Shown piece by piece: positions 1 through 12,835 of a stretch of DNA of 64,000 nt. Position 1 is the stretch's first letter; every line of letters starts with the position of its first letter. This stretch comes from Calliopum simillimum (taxonomy: Eukaryota > Arthropoda > Insecta > Diptera > Lauxaniidae). Below the pieces are notes generated by a model, which searched no databases, had not been told where the DNA came from, and was given only the letters and a program-made list of their open reading frames with translations. Position numbers and translations under genes: made by a program. The stretch is from positions 45,069,061-45,133,060 of the forward strand of contig OX638369.1 of NCBI GenBank assembly GCA_951812925.1, written 5' to 3'.

Positions 1-474
1 CACTTTACTTGTATGTATGTATGTATTCTCCTTTAACTCCTAGGAGGAGCATAGGGCCAATATGAAATCTCTCCATTTGTCACGATCCCTTGCGATGACT
101 TTAATCTCTTGCCACGACTTTTCCGATTCTTGGATTTCCTTTTCCAGCGACCTCTTCCAGTTGGTTTTGGGTCTACCACGTCCTCTACTGCCTTGTGGAT
201 TCCACTCAAGAGCCTGGCGACAAACTTCGCTGTGTGGGTTCCGGAGAGTGTGACCAATCCATCTCCATTTGCGCAGCTTGACCTCGATTGCTATAGCCCT
301 CTGATTGCATTTTTTATGTAGCTCGGCATTTGATATAGTGCGAGGCCACCAAACCTTTAGTATTCGCCTTAAGCATTTGTTGACGAATACTTGTAGCTTG
401 TTCATTAGTTGTTCAGTAACAAGCCACGTTTCGCACCCATATAACAAATCGAATCAAAAATGCGCACTTTACTT
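1..474 (-). mobile_element. 5'-truncated RTE-type LINE fragment with target duplication
   Basis: An open frame on the minus strand (447 to 40) encodes about 135 residues typical of the C-terminal end of a non-LTR reverse transcriptase, with the segments YGCETW, WRWIGHTLR and RGRGRPKTNW. The stop codon is followed by a very short 3' region and an ATAC microsatellite tail, as in RTE-clade LINEs. The ten bases CACTTTACTT occur at 1-10 and again at 465-474, bracketing the fragment as a target-site duplication (it may extend beyond the window edge). The catalytic part of the enzyme is absent, so this is a dead 5'-truncated insertion. RTE is the best clade guess; another LINE clade with a similar tail is possible. 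Confidence 0.75.
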
Positions 475-1314
475 ACCATGCATTAATTAAGATAAATCCG
501 GTGAAAAATATTCACTTGGAATTATTTCGCACAGCAGCTCTTTTTTCGTCTATTTTTCCTGGGTTAAGAAGAATGAATGCATAAAAGAATACTTGAGAAT
601 TTTTCAGAATTTTTAAAACGTTTTGATATACATTTTTCTTAATTTTTGGCTAAGAAAAACTGTTGAAGAACTATTAAATGTTTCGAAAAATCTGAAAAAG
701 ATTGAGTTTTTCAAAAAGCAATCTTTCTAAGAAATTCATAAAAATCGCCAATGCTAGGCATCGGTAATACAACATTGCCAAATTTTAGCCAAATCTGTAA
801 AATTTCTTCTTTTAGTGGTAAAACTCATTAAGTAATTTTTTTTTGTTTTTGGAAATTGAGCTAAACATTTTACACTACATATTTTTTAAATTGGAAATAA
901 TTGGTTAGTAAAGCTCCTAAGAAACAAAATTTAAAAATAAAAACTAAATATTTTTTATTGAAATACTAGGGGGCTATGCCCCTGCTCGCTTTTCTCGCCA
1001 ATCCCCGCGTAGCTTTTCCTCTTTTTAATTCTCTCTCTTCCACTCTGCGCGAAAGACTTAGGAAGCGAACTTGATGTCGCGCGCTACCGAAAACTATTTT
1101 ATATAATAGAAAGAAAAATATATCAAAATACCTAACTAACACGGAAAAATGAAAAAAGTCCAATAGTTGTCCAAACAAATTGTTTTTGATGGCGATTTCA
1201 GTCGATCGATATACTCTTGTTACGGTAAACCTATTCGAAAATCGTTAAAAACATTTTGCTCGAATCGGACACAATTTTTTTCTAGCATTGAAGGGTCCTG
1301 AACACTAAACACAA
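475..1314. other. Intergenic, AT-rich, no gene seen
   Basis: No coding signal on either strand. A GC-richer patch at 968-1095 (GGGGGCTATGCCCC, then CTCGCTTTTCTCGCC) resembles ends of dispersed insect repeats, but I cannot name the family. Confidence 0.4.
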
Positions 1315-1448
1315 TTAGGGCCATTTTCACAATGTTCAGTTAAGCTTTAACTGGAACTTTAACTGTCACTTTGACACAAAATTTCATACAAAATTTTTAT
1401 TTATCTGAAAGTTGAATTTTAACTGAACATTTTGAAATTGGCCCTTAG
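1315..1448. mobile_element. Short MITE, TTAGGGCC ends
   Basis: Inverted ends: left TTAGGGCCATTTTCACAATG with CAGTTAA following, right the reverse complement with minor changes, finishing GGCCCTTAG. About 130 bp with no coding capacity. The element at 2286-2690 has the same terminal phrase. Confidence 0.6.
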
Positions 1449-1724
1449 AGTAGTTACCCAGTTTTGGTGATACATGTATGTAATTTATACGTTTTGGCTC
1501 TAGTTTTTGAAATATTCGGGTTTGAAAGCTGTACGGGATAGTACCCAAATATGTAAATGTATTTTTACGTATATTTGAACCATATATTCAACAGATATCT
1601 ATTCATTTCAGTTTAAATTTTTAGTTTTTCATGGTATTTTTATGGTACCTATATTTTTCACTTGTCGTTTTTACCTTTTCCTATCGCAGAAAGTGTTTAA
1701 TAAAAATTTTTATTTTTTAATTAT

Positions 1725-2967
1725 AGGGGAGATGTGTGTACCTTGGTCCGCTTTTTATATTTTTCAATGTGCTGGATGTTCCAAAAAAGTTTCTTTAATT
1801 TTTTGATTAATTTATATTTCTCAAATGACGTGGCAATGATATTTCTATGTCTTACCATTGAGTAGAAATATTACTTTTTCCATTTCAATCTCAAACGGTC
1901 CAAGGTACACCATGCATGGTGTACCTTAGACTATAAAAAATAAAAGAGAATACAATGTATATAGGTAATAAATTATGAAAGAACCATTTATTATGTAATC
2001 AAAAGTAACATTTTTTCAATAAAAAAAAATTAATCATAAACTAAAATTATAAAAAAAGTGCATTAAGAAAAAACCATTAATTAAACAATAATGGTTGCAA
2101 ATAAATACATTAATCACGTAAATAATAATAATAGTATTATATTGAAAGGCGATTATGGCTTCCTGGTTGCCCGTCGAAAAAGCTAGCTGATTAATAAGCA
2201 TAGGTCCAAGGTACACACAGACAGATTGTTTTAAAAACTGTTAGCACACGTAACTTATATTAATAAAAACATCTAAAACACACTAAGGGCCGGTTTCACA
2301 ATGTCCAGTTAAGATATTTTTAAACTAAAGTTTACTAACGAAAGCTATTGGTATAAACTTTCCGTTAAATTATTTGGATTTCAATAAATTCCATTTTTTA
2401 ACTTGTGGTTAAATATATATTGTGAATAAAGAACAAATTTCCCCTTAAAATGTTTTCAAAAAATGTAAACATTTCAAATTTTTCCATATGAATTTGAAAA
2501 AATATTTGAATTTATTTCAATCTGCCAGTTAAATTTTAACTGAAAAAATTGTGCCAGTTAAAGTTAACTGAACGTTAGAGTTTATTTTACGACAGTTAAT
2601 AAATAACTTCACATTAAGAAAACAATTTTATTCAAACTTACAGTTAAAGTTTCAGTTAATCGTTAACTGGATATTGAGAAAACGGCCCTAAAAGCTTAAA
2701 ACAATAACTAAACTTCCTTCCTGATGTTGTAAAACTGAAATATTACAAGTAAGTTTTTCACAAAACGTTTCGTAGTTTACTCCAAAAACTAATTTTTACA
2801 AGCCAAAAACACTTTTTCCGTCACTTTTTATACACATCTACTAATATCAGTCAGCGGTATGAGTGGAAAATTCCATAGAAGAACATTATCGTACACGTGC
2901 AACTGTTAAGTGGCAACCGGCACTCGGACCGAGGTACACTCGGACCAAGGTACACACATCTCTCCTA
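1725..2967. mobile_element. Non-autonomous TA-flanked inverted-repeat element (family 1)
   Basis: Left end TAGGGGAGATGTGTGTACC followed by TTGGTCC; right end is the inverted copy ending TCTCTCCTA. If TA is the duplicated target, the inverted repeat starts GGGGAGATGTG. The phrase GGTACAC/GTGTACC with GGTCC recurs inside (about 1903-1925, 2205-2216, 2932-2956). No transposase is visible. A second MITE (2286-2690) has inserted inside it. A TA target and short inverted ends fit Tc1/mariner-like MITEs, which is an inference. Confidence 0.6.
2286..2690. mobile_element. MITE nested in the 1725-2967 element
   Basis: Ends AGGGCCGGTTTCACAATG followed by TCCAGTTAA on the left, and the inverted counterpart TTAACTGGATATTGAGAAAA followed by CGGCCCT on the right. 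It shares its terminal sequence with 1315-1448 and carries several extra CAGTTAA/TTAACTG words. No coding capacity. Confidence 0.6.
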
Positions 2968-5900
2968 CCCAACGGCCAGGGTATATTCACTTTGTCCTTC
3001 CGTTTGTAACGCATTTCGGGAACTGCCAACACTAAAGTCAATAGCTAAACTTTTTAGTTTGCGGAATACCGTTTTTCGACCTATTTCCGATTTAAACACT
3101 ACAAGGTACTTTTCCAATAGAATCATTACTTTCTGAGATATCATCCATTGAAGTAAAGGTTCCCAAATCCCTGTAAAGGATTATATTAAATTTGAATTAA
3201 ATTTGTGCAATAATAATTTGGATGAAAGTAATTATCCAATTGGAAAAGTTAAAATATTGGTTTAAAGAGGATGGTCAGAGCTATTCGATGATGTTAGCAA
3301 AAGTGAACTACACTTCTTCCTGCTACTATGTCTGAAAATCGCATTTTCTGCACTTTAAATCAAAGATAACTTTGATCTCAGAGGTGATAGGAAAATCACA
3401 GACCCTGAATTAATCAAAAAAAGTTATCGAGATCATATTCAGATTTTTGTGTCGCACAGTGTTATCGATGGGTAACTATTTTTGTATATATGAAGTGGAA
3501 TTCTGATAAGATAAGCATTTTTTAACTTTTTATATTTGCAAATTAAAATGTTTATTTTTCATGCTACATATTTCTCTGCAAAAAACATTTCTGAACTTGA
3601 ACAGAAATTATTAAATTAAATTAATTATATAAACACATCCAGTATTCTAGCTTAAAAGATCTGGCGTGTTTAATAGAAATGCAGTTTAAACCCATCTCCA
3701 TGCTTTTTAGTAAGGAGCATGCGCGTTATTAGTATTTTTGTTTTCGACCTTTTGTTTATGTTTTTGTTTACATTTTGGTTTGTTTACAATTGCGAGTTCT
3801 TGACCTAGTTGTACCATTGCGAATAAACAAAAATAATGTGAAGCAACAGGTTTGGAAATTTCAATTTGAAGCATGTTGTTGAATTAATTAAATTTCATCT
3901 GTAAACGCCGACCCGGTAGTGATGTGATTTTTATCGCATATGTAAATACTATAAGTATGAGTACCTGGAGACCGATCGGTCGATATTATGATTTGCTCAT
4001 TTCGGATCGATGTTTATGGTATCGAAAAATATCTAAAAACATCGAAGGACATCGAATTATTGTCGAGAAGTCGAAAATTGTTGAAAAATATCGGAAACAT
4101 TCAAAAAGCACACCGAGAAAAATCGAAAAAAAGTTAAAAAGTTGTGGCTATCAATTATTTTTCAAAAGTATGAATTGGCAAAGGAATCCCACCTATTGTA
4201 TAATTACCCTATTACGAAGTTATATTAAAATGTAATAACTTTCACCTAGTCATGGTCAAATTTTTTCAACTTGCGTATGCCCGTATTAATCTTTTTATCA
4301 ATACTAAACGAATAATACCAAACTTGTCAAAATCGGCACAATTGTTTAGAATTTAAATTTATCAATTACTCAAAAGTGGCCGAGGCTTTATATATATACA
4401 TATAGTCACTGGTCACTTTTCGTATAATTAATGATATTGATAATGATTACCTTTGTAACAAATTTCATCGAGCTATTTCTTACGTGTTTAACTCGCATGG
4501 GGGGTGCCACGCCCACTGCTGATATTTCGCCCACTTTTAGTGCAGAGGTGCCTTTTAGCAAGTAGACTCTTTATAATCAATTCCAAAAAGATTGCTTCAT
4601 ATGTATGTATGTGACCGTCCAGAGGAAAAGAAACCTTATCTTCACAGACAAAATTTAACATTATAGTTAAAAATATGAGATAGGGTCAATTTTACCGGTT
4701 TTCAGTTAACGTTGGAATTAAGTGCTTAAGCATATTCTGAACATTTTACAATTAATTTGAGGTCGATTATCAAAGTAAAAATATCAGTAAAAGCAGTCTT
4801 ATGAAACCCCTAAACCTATGCAGAAAAACTTGACAAACTTTGAACTTCGATATCTACAAAATTGAGTTTTTCATTTTACGATTTCCAAACGCCATAAGTC
4901 AGTCAAGTTTTGGAATTTTCCGGTGTTCGAGGTGTCATTTTATTCAAAATAACTTTTTTTTTCGAAAAATGAAGAAAACCGGTTTTTTGATTTTGCTAAG
5001 ATAAGATTCCTTTTCCTTTGGAAGGTCACGTATATGCAATTTTAGCTCGTTTAATAAGAGGGGATAAGTGAAGTAGTTTAGTTAATTTTCGTTATATAAT
5101 TTGAATGACTTCTCCAAAATTAAGACAATGAAAAAATGTTTGTTGCTTTACAATTTAAGTTAAAAATAGGGCTTTTATATTTAAATTTTTTAGAATTTCA
5201 TTTTCATTTTGTAAAAATTGTAAATTTACAATATATTCCTGTGTAGTGATATTGTACCACGAATAAATGCAGAAAATCTATTGCACACGATTTAATTGTC
5301 CATAGGACAATGCAAAACTTTAACATTGGACACAATGAATTTGAAAATGTATTCTTATTTTTTTTTATTGCCTTATGGATTCATTATTTTCGAAGTGTAT
5401 CCATCCAATCCCGTGGCTTGATCACATTTATTCAGAATTCGTTTTTATTATTTCAATATTATTGCCAGCCTTAAAAGTGTTGGCATGGGTGGGTTCAGTT
5501 CCACACTTTAAATCTTTGACGAATGTTGTCAGAGTACAAAATATTCTCGGACATAACTTTTTCAAAATCCGGTATAAGTTGGGAACCCCTAAATGGATTT
5601 TAAAAATATTGGTGCGATATGAAAGATATTTTAATCCTTTCAACCCGAAAAAAAACTGTGTTGTACACAATATTTGTGATAGGTTAATCTTAGAAACTCA
5701 ATTTAAGTAAAATGTTTGACCGTCTCTAAATTCAAATTTTCACCGCCAGAGGCGCTTCCGATCCAACAGATGTTTTTGTTTTGAATTTTTGGGATATTAT
5801 GTCCTTGGAATGGTTATAAGAAAAAACTGTGGTTACTAAAAATTCGCATTAATTTTATTAATTCATTCAATTTAAGTGACGTTAATAACCGAGTTATGTA

Positions 5901-7740
5901 TTTATTCAAAAATTTTTGGGATATACCAGTAAGCAAAAGTTTCAAAATGCTATATAGGAAGCGCTTTTCGAAGTAATCCAATTAGTTAACTAAAATTCAC
6001 TCAGTCATTAAGAACTAAACGTGCAACCTCAGAGGAAAAAACTTGACAAAATCGGACAAAAGGGCGTGGTGCCTCTCATATAAGCAAAGGGTTTAAAATG
6101 TTATACTAAAAGCGTTTTAAGAGACAACCCAACCAAATTTCACTCAAACTCTCAGGGCAATAAATACAAGCTCTACACTAAAACAAGGAAAACTCGGAGA
6201 AGTGGACGTGGCAACTCCCATATAGCAAAAGTTTAAAAAAGCTGTACTGAAATCATTTTTTAAGATAACGAAACCAAATTTTGTACAGATACTTAAAATA
6301 GTTAGTGCAATATCTGAACAAAACCTGAGTGAATTTAGTCAAGAAGGCGTAGCACTTCCGGTACTAGCAAAATTTTCAAAATATTTCTGTGTAGGGTATA
6401 TTATTTTTTGGTCAGTTTTTTATTTGTTATGAGTCTCACAATAGAAGCCGGGACATTTGTTATTATACAAATATTAACGTGATTTTTTTTAAAAATTTAA
6501 TAAAAGAACAAAAGATACAAGCAAATTCTTAAGGTTTGCCTTAGGTATCATCTGATCTCCTTTTGAATATAAAAGACCAGCTAAATTTTTGGAATCTATA
6601 GAGATAATCTGATTTCATATTGAATAAGAACGATGATACAACTTAAAGCTTTTCTGGTGCAGTTCTTAATGCTGCAAATGATGGTAGAACTTGATCCTGA
6701 TCTTCGTTACTCCACTCCAATTTGCGTGGGAGATCACGATTAGGCATGAATTTTCGAATTTTTGTTAATACTTACATTTTATAATAAAAACTTTGTGCCT
6801 AAGTCGCTCGTGCCGTAGTTACATTAAAGTAATATAGTTATTAATAATTATATTTCTTATAAATAAATGAATTATTAAAATAAAAACTTTGTGCGACTTA
6901 ACTACTTAACTTATTTAGCGATACGTATGTTTCATTTATTTGGGTTGTCGATTTATAGAATGCAACTTAAAATTTCTGCTTGTTTCTAAGGTCTCTACAT
7001 TCAAGAAGCGTGATCACTATCGTGTCTCATACTGACGCTTGCTTTCCTATAGGAGCTATATTTCTTATGCTTTTGTCAAAATTATTGAAACTATTTTCAA
7101 CCAATATTGAACAAAATTATTCAGTTTTTAAAAAGTGGGCACACGGTTTCCACCTATAACGTATATATATATGACAAAGTTTTGTGGCAGGTCCCACGCC
7201 CTTTGCGAAATTCGTAGTATATACTGACGCCCACCTTTCATAATGTTTATTATACTTACTTTTAATTCTAACCCGTATTCTAAATTTCATCAAAATATGT
7301 TGTACCATTTAAGAAATATGACATTATACGTGTTTTACTTGAATGGAAGGTTCCTCGACCACCGGCGAGTTGCCTGAGAGCAAGTTGATTCTCTACCGTT
7401 GATTCCAGAAAGATTGATTTCTTTTTATGCCTTTTTAAAATTTTTTGGGCGGTCTTACGTCTTCTTACAGTTTTCACAATATAATGACAAATCACATATT
7501 AATCCTTGTTTCTAGGGGTAACATTTTCATCAAAATTGTTGGAGTCGTTTTCGAGTAATATTGAATCAAAATTTTCAATGGTTAAAAAGTGGGAGTGGCA
7601 CTTCTTTAATCTCGCCCATTGTCTATAACAAGATATTAATAAGCAGTAGCCGCCTACTTAATTTCATCAAAATTCCTCCTATGGTTTGCGAGTTATGATT
7701 AGATTAAATTAAATTTTTAGGGCGTTGCCACGCCTCCTTA
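2968..7740. other. Upstream intergenic region with dispersed repeats
   Basis: No gene recognised. Recurrent GCCACGCCC/GGGCGTGGC phrases appear at about 4505-4560, 6060-6370 and 7125-7740 as diverged copies of a dispersed repeat family also found in tweek introns. The stretch around 5560-5640 is an inverted relative of 59940-60010. Open frames at 3924-4235 and 5375-5710 lie in repeat or low-complexity DNA and show no domain. Confidence 0.5.
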
Positions 7741-7748
7741 TGAGCATC

Positions 7749-7846
7749 TATAAAGGCAAATCCTAGCACATTCATCATTCAATGCTAATTTCTATCATCT
7801 CAAGTTTTATTAAAAGTACATCAGTAAAAAAGTATAAGAAGGGAAG
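7749..7846 (+). promoter_or_regulatory. Candidate tweek core promoter and 5' UTR
   Basis: TATAAAG at 7749-7755 lies 28 bases before the A of an initiator-like TCATTC (7775-7780), a normal insect TATA-Inr distance. The putative 5' UTR then runs about 70 bases to the ATG at 7847, whose context (GGGAAGATG) has A at -3. The TATA box directly abuts a GCCACGCC-type dispersed repeat. Transcript data could instead place the start in an upstream non-coding exon. Confidence 0.45.
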
Positions 7847-10800
7847 ATGTTTATAAAAAATAGCGCAACTGGGACTTTTGCTAACCTTAAACCGTTGTTA
7901 AATATATTCATTTCACCAATATTTTTTTTACAGATATGGCTGCTTTGCTCTCTTCTAACATCAATCACATGGGCCACCTATATCACATTTTACAATTCCC
8001 GTCTCATGGGTGTTATAATAACAAAAATTGCAAATCGATGGTTTATAAAAGGAGCGTATTTTAAAATTGGTAAGCTTTAATGAAAAAGATATCCGCTATT
8101 AAATAATAATTATTGTTTTTTTTTTTCAATTATAAAGGTTCTGTGTCCTTAAACCCTTTGGCTGGCAAAATAATGTTTCGTGATTTTGTTTACATAGACT
8201 TTGATTATTCTTTGCGCATTCAAGATGGATATTTTATTTTTCGTTGGTGGCGTTCATACGTGCCAAAGGATGTATCAGAAGGTTAATGAAATGAAATATA
8301 TCGGCAAGAGTTAATAATACATATTATTAATTTTAAAATATAGATCTCTCACATTCGGATACTCGTCTCTCTGTTCAACTAAATGGATTTGAGCAACATA
8401 TTTACAATCGCTCTGATTTATATGACCAGCTTGAGAAAACTTTTGGACTTAAAGCTTCACTTTTAATACCGGTTAGTTTAAATATAAAGTTAAATAATGT
8501 GTTAATCCATTATTGCACTGAAAGTATTAAGTTGCGTACGGCAGTGATATTGCCTCCTATTAATATGAATTTCAGTGCTTAATTTTTGAAAAAAAATTGT
8601 TTGTGATTATCTCTTTTCAATTAAATATTTCTTTACTTTATAGACGGATAACCTCTCTGCTGAAGAACGCACCAAAATAAAAGAGCACACCATGAATTTA
8701 GAAAATACACGTCAAAGTCAGCGTGAGAATCGCAGAAAACATTCCGAAGCAATGAAAGCCACTACGTGGCGTGATCTCATACCTGTTATTAAAATTGATA
8801 TTTGCTCAGGGCGTTTTGTTTTTGGAAATCGCCTAACGCCTACAACACTTTCAATTTCAGTTGAGGAAGCACACTGCACATACAGCACCAAGCCAGCTGT
8901 TTGTCGTTTAGATCATTTTATGCACTTTACTAAAGCCAATGTAGAAAATGCAAAAGTAATGTTTGCGCCAAGCCCAAAATACACTGGTTTAGTTGATGAG
9001 CCACCACGTTATATGGGTGAAGGTTTTGTTGTCATGATGTCAAATCAAATGGAACTCTATTTCTATATGGATGAACCGGGTGTTGTACCGGAAGAGCCTA
9101 TTCATATTATTCTAGCTAATGGTGATATTGTCGAGCCATCTCCACCTGTTTGGGGTATTAATATCAAGTGTTTGAAGGGAACTGATTTCAGCTATGGTCC
9201 CTGGGCTGATCGACAACGTGATCATTTATTTAAATTTTTCTTTCCATCTGATTGGCAATTGATGAAAGTTACACCCACAGCGAAACCAGGCGAACTACGC
9301 AGTTATCAGTCATTTGATGTGACACTCTGTGTGCTCAATGAGGCCACAATTGATATACTCTTTTCAAAAGAAAAAGAAACAAATGCTATGCATATCACTG
9401 TTGGTCCTGCATCTTACGTGGAAGTAACTATACCATGGGTTACGGTTGCCGAGGGCTTTACAAGTAAAATACAGGGACAACTATTCCATGTGGAAGCTAC
9501 GACTTCCTTGCAATATCGCAGTTTAGCAGAATTTGAATCGTTAGAGTATAAAGTGCGTATACATTATCCAACCAAATGGAATGCACCACAGGATTGGAAT
9601 ATTGCATTGACAGGCTGTAAGGCTACTGCATATATAGTCTACAAGCACAAATGTTTTTTCCAAGATCTCATTGAGGATTGGGCTAGCAAAGCACGTCCAG
9701 ATATTCTCACTTTTGTTCCATATACATGCAAATTTAACATTCTGTTAAATGAATTTGAAATCCTCACGTTATGTAATGAGTATAATTGGATTGATTGTTC
9801 AAGCGCCAATCAAGAAAACAATCATTTGGCTTTTTGTGGTGATGTTTTCGATATGAGCTTTGCTTTGCCATTTGACGATTTTCTACCAAAAACTGTAACG
9901 TTGAAATTTTGGATACATGGTGAAGGCTTAGATTTGAGTATGTACGTGCCAGAAGTATCTTCAGTACGTCCGATTGTTTTAGCAATTGATGAAAATGCTA
10001 GACTATTGACACGTGGCGGGAAAGTTAAAAATCGCCCAGAACTATATACAAAGAAATGGCGTAAAATTTGTCAACGCAGGTGAGTAAAAACTTTACGCAA
10101 TATTACAAAAAAAAAAAAAAAAATAGTCAATAATCAAACTTATTTCTAGCGCTGGTTGGATCGATTGCTGGACGGTACCTATAGTTGCACTCTCCATACA
10201 GTATATTTATCATCCCGTTCCACCGTTGGGTCCTGATCCCCAAGCCGATATAACCACACCTGAAAAAGAAGAAATTTTGCTCAGTCCTATGCGTATACCA
10301 AAAATACGCAAATCACCCGTTAGCAATTGGCAAAAACCAGAACAGTACAAATTTGATCCAGCAACGTTACCTGCTGATCAAGTGACCGTAGAGTTAGAAA
10401 TTGGTTCATCTGTTTTAATGTGTTACGGCAATGTATTACGTAACTTTATAAATTTGAAAGAAAATATATTTGGTGAAGATCAAAACTTTACGGATATGGA
10501 ACAATCGAATGTTAAGACAAAGGAAAATGGTCGCACTAATCCAAAAAATCAATTGCTTAGCAAGGAAAAGGATTTAGCCACAAAATCTATTTCCGAAGTA
10601 ACAGTACCGGAAGAGAAACAAAAACCTTTTGATCCCCGACTTTATCGTCCATTGGAAGTTATAGTATCGTTAATCATACACGATATACAAGCGCATGTTA
10701 TGAAAAATTGCAATGAAGATGATCCAACATGTCCAGTGATTTTAATTGAACGCTTTGGTTTTGAAATGAATAAACGATTCACTGAAACTGAGCTGCAAGT

Positions 10801-12835
10801 GTTAGTGAGCCCAGCGTATTTGATTACTTCAGATACACTAGTGCGATCAAATCGAGACAAGCATATAAATCAGGGGCATTTACTTTTGTCAGCAGTGCAG
10901 GTAAAACCCCAATATATATACTTATATAACGGAATTAACAATTTTATTAACAACCTGCTCTCCAAAATAAATTCAAAAAGTTGCGGAGTGGCTGGCCATA
11001 AACCTCGTAACGCTAAAATCGTTAAAAAAGGAACCCCTCCCACACAAAAAATGCACAAAGCGTTACTCTTGACTAGACCCTCGGAGCGTCACAAGGTTTA
11101 TGGACAGCTTACTTTTTAAGATAATTTTGGTTCGCTGATTGACGACCATTTAAACTTTGGAAAACTCAAAAATGTTGCTTTAAAATATAACTATTCTGTC
11201 TACCTTATTTTTATATTCTTTTTAGGTGCGTGGACATGCTATGTTTAGCAATGAAGGCTGCGCTCTAGATGAAGACACTCTAGAGTACTCTTGGTTGATT
11301 GAAGTGCAATTGGGAAAGCTATCGGGAAAATTAACATTACCACAACTTTTCAATGTTGTGGTAGGATTAGAAACACTAGTGTTACTTGCTGTCGATCCCG
11401 AAAATTGCTTAAAATCACCAAAAACTGTACGTAATTGTCATCATGGTGTACCAAGTAATCAGTGTCCACATACAAAAGAGGAAAATAAATACAAGTGTCC
11501 GTCAGCTGAGGATATTAAATACAAAATGACGCGCGTCTCTATTGATGCAGTAGATGTATACATTATAGAGAGTGGTACTGCACTGCATACATGGGTATAA
11601 ATATCTACATATTATATCTTGCAAGCTTGATTTAAATTAATTAAATTATATTTTCAGGTTTCACCTATTCGCTTAGCCACATGCAACTTACATGGACAAC
11701 GTGTTAAATCTGGAATTTCTGGTTTGCTTCCTTCGATTTTGCTGCGTCTGTTTATGCTTAACACAGGCTGTAATTCAAACATGACAAATTCTTATAATAC
11801 AAATACAACTGGTAGTAATCGTTCCGGTAAAATTCGTCGTCAGGATCAAGATTCTATTAAGTCAGATATACAGACACAGCAACATGTTAGCAAACCAAAG
11901 CGTTCCTCAAACTCTTTTTCACAGCGTCGAGATTCACGTGATGAAGGTTCGCGTGGCAAATTACGTGATAGTTTTTCCGAAACTAAACGTACATATGAGA
12001 CAGAATTCTTTGAAAATTGGGTTGAAGTGGGATGTACTTCTTTGGGTCCAATATTATTGGAGGGCGCGTCAGCACTACCTATACCTGATCATAAATTGCA
12101 TATTGTACAACATAAGTAAGATTTTTTATACTTGTACTTGTAAGTATTGATCGAACTTAAAAATTTTGTAAATTCCCATCAATTTAGTTTTTTACGTGAG
12201 CATGATGTCAAAACTAAGCGCTTATGGTTCCTTTGGTCCAATAACAATGGGCAAGCTATTACTGCCAGCACCGAAATATCACGTTGTGGTTGTATTGGGG
12301 GTTGCGCTTTCTTTGGCAGTAATCGTAATGGTCTTAAGTTCTTTAAACCCTCTGCACAAGACATGCAAGATAATTATAATATTGCGCGTTATTAGTAAGT
12401 TTTAATAATGGAATAGGCACATGAATAGTTAATTTGAAATGTATATTTACAGCATAATTAATAACAAAAAAGATTATGGTTTTGGTGAAAGCATGCTGCA
12501 TCAAGGACAATTAGTTTTTCACACTCCACCTTATAGTCTAAACTCTGTATCACTGCAAGATAGTGCTGACTTCAACGGAAAAGTATGATTACAATTTTGT
12601 GAATTAAGTTATTATTTTTAATTATTTTTATACTTTAGGGTAAACTCTATCGACCAACCGTTGACATACGTAATGGAAGTTTGAAGAAATCTGATTTAAA
12701 CAACAAAGATGTGGTTGGCAAATTTAAAATTGGTTGCGAAAAACAGGATTTTAATGGAAGAATGTCAAGAGAAAGCATTGGATCGCCGAATACTTTAGAA
12801 CGACGTAGTAAACGGTACTCATTTACTGCCAATAG
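7847..12835 (+). CDS. tweek: tweek exons 1-10, N-terminal part
   Basis: Exons: 7847-8069, 8138-8281, 8344-8471, 8644-10079, 10150-10900, 11226-11594, 11658-12115, 12188-12394, 12453-12582, 12639-12835; residues 1 to about 1347. This block carries the single membrane anchor (IWLLCSLLTSITWATYITF) and the most conserved stretch of the family: YNSR, RIQDGY.IFRWWR, NRSDLY, then in exon 4 WRDLIPVIK, LDHFMH, MGEGFVVM, PEEP and GPWADRQRD. These regions form the start of the lipid-transfer groove in BLTP proteins (established for the family). Intron 5 (10901-11225) stays open in frame for 73 codons before a stop at 11119. Exon 10 ends in AG and joins exon 11 at 15316 across the foldback-bearing intron 10. 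Confidence 0.92.

Noticed and set aside
3924..4235. 103-codon open frame
   Set aside because: Built from ATCGA/TCGAAAA low-complexity words; no homology recognised.
5375..5710. 111-codon open frame
   Set aside because: No domain, no splice or start support, and part of it belongs to a dispersed repeat seen again at 59940-60010.
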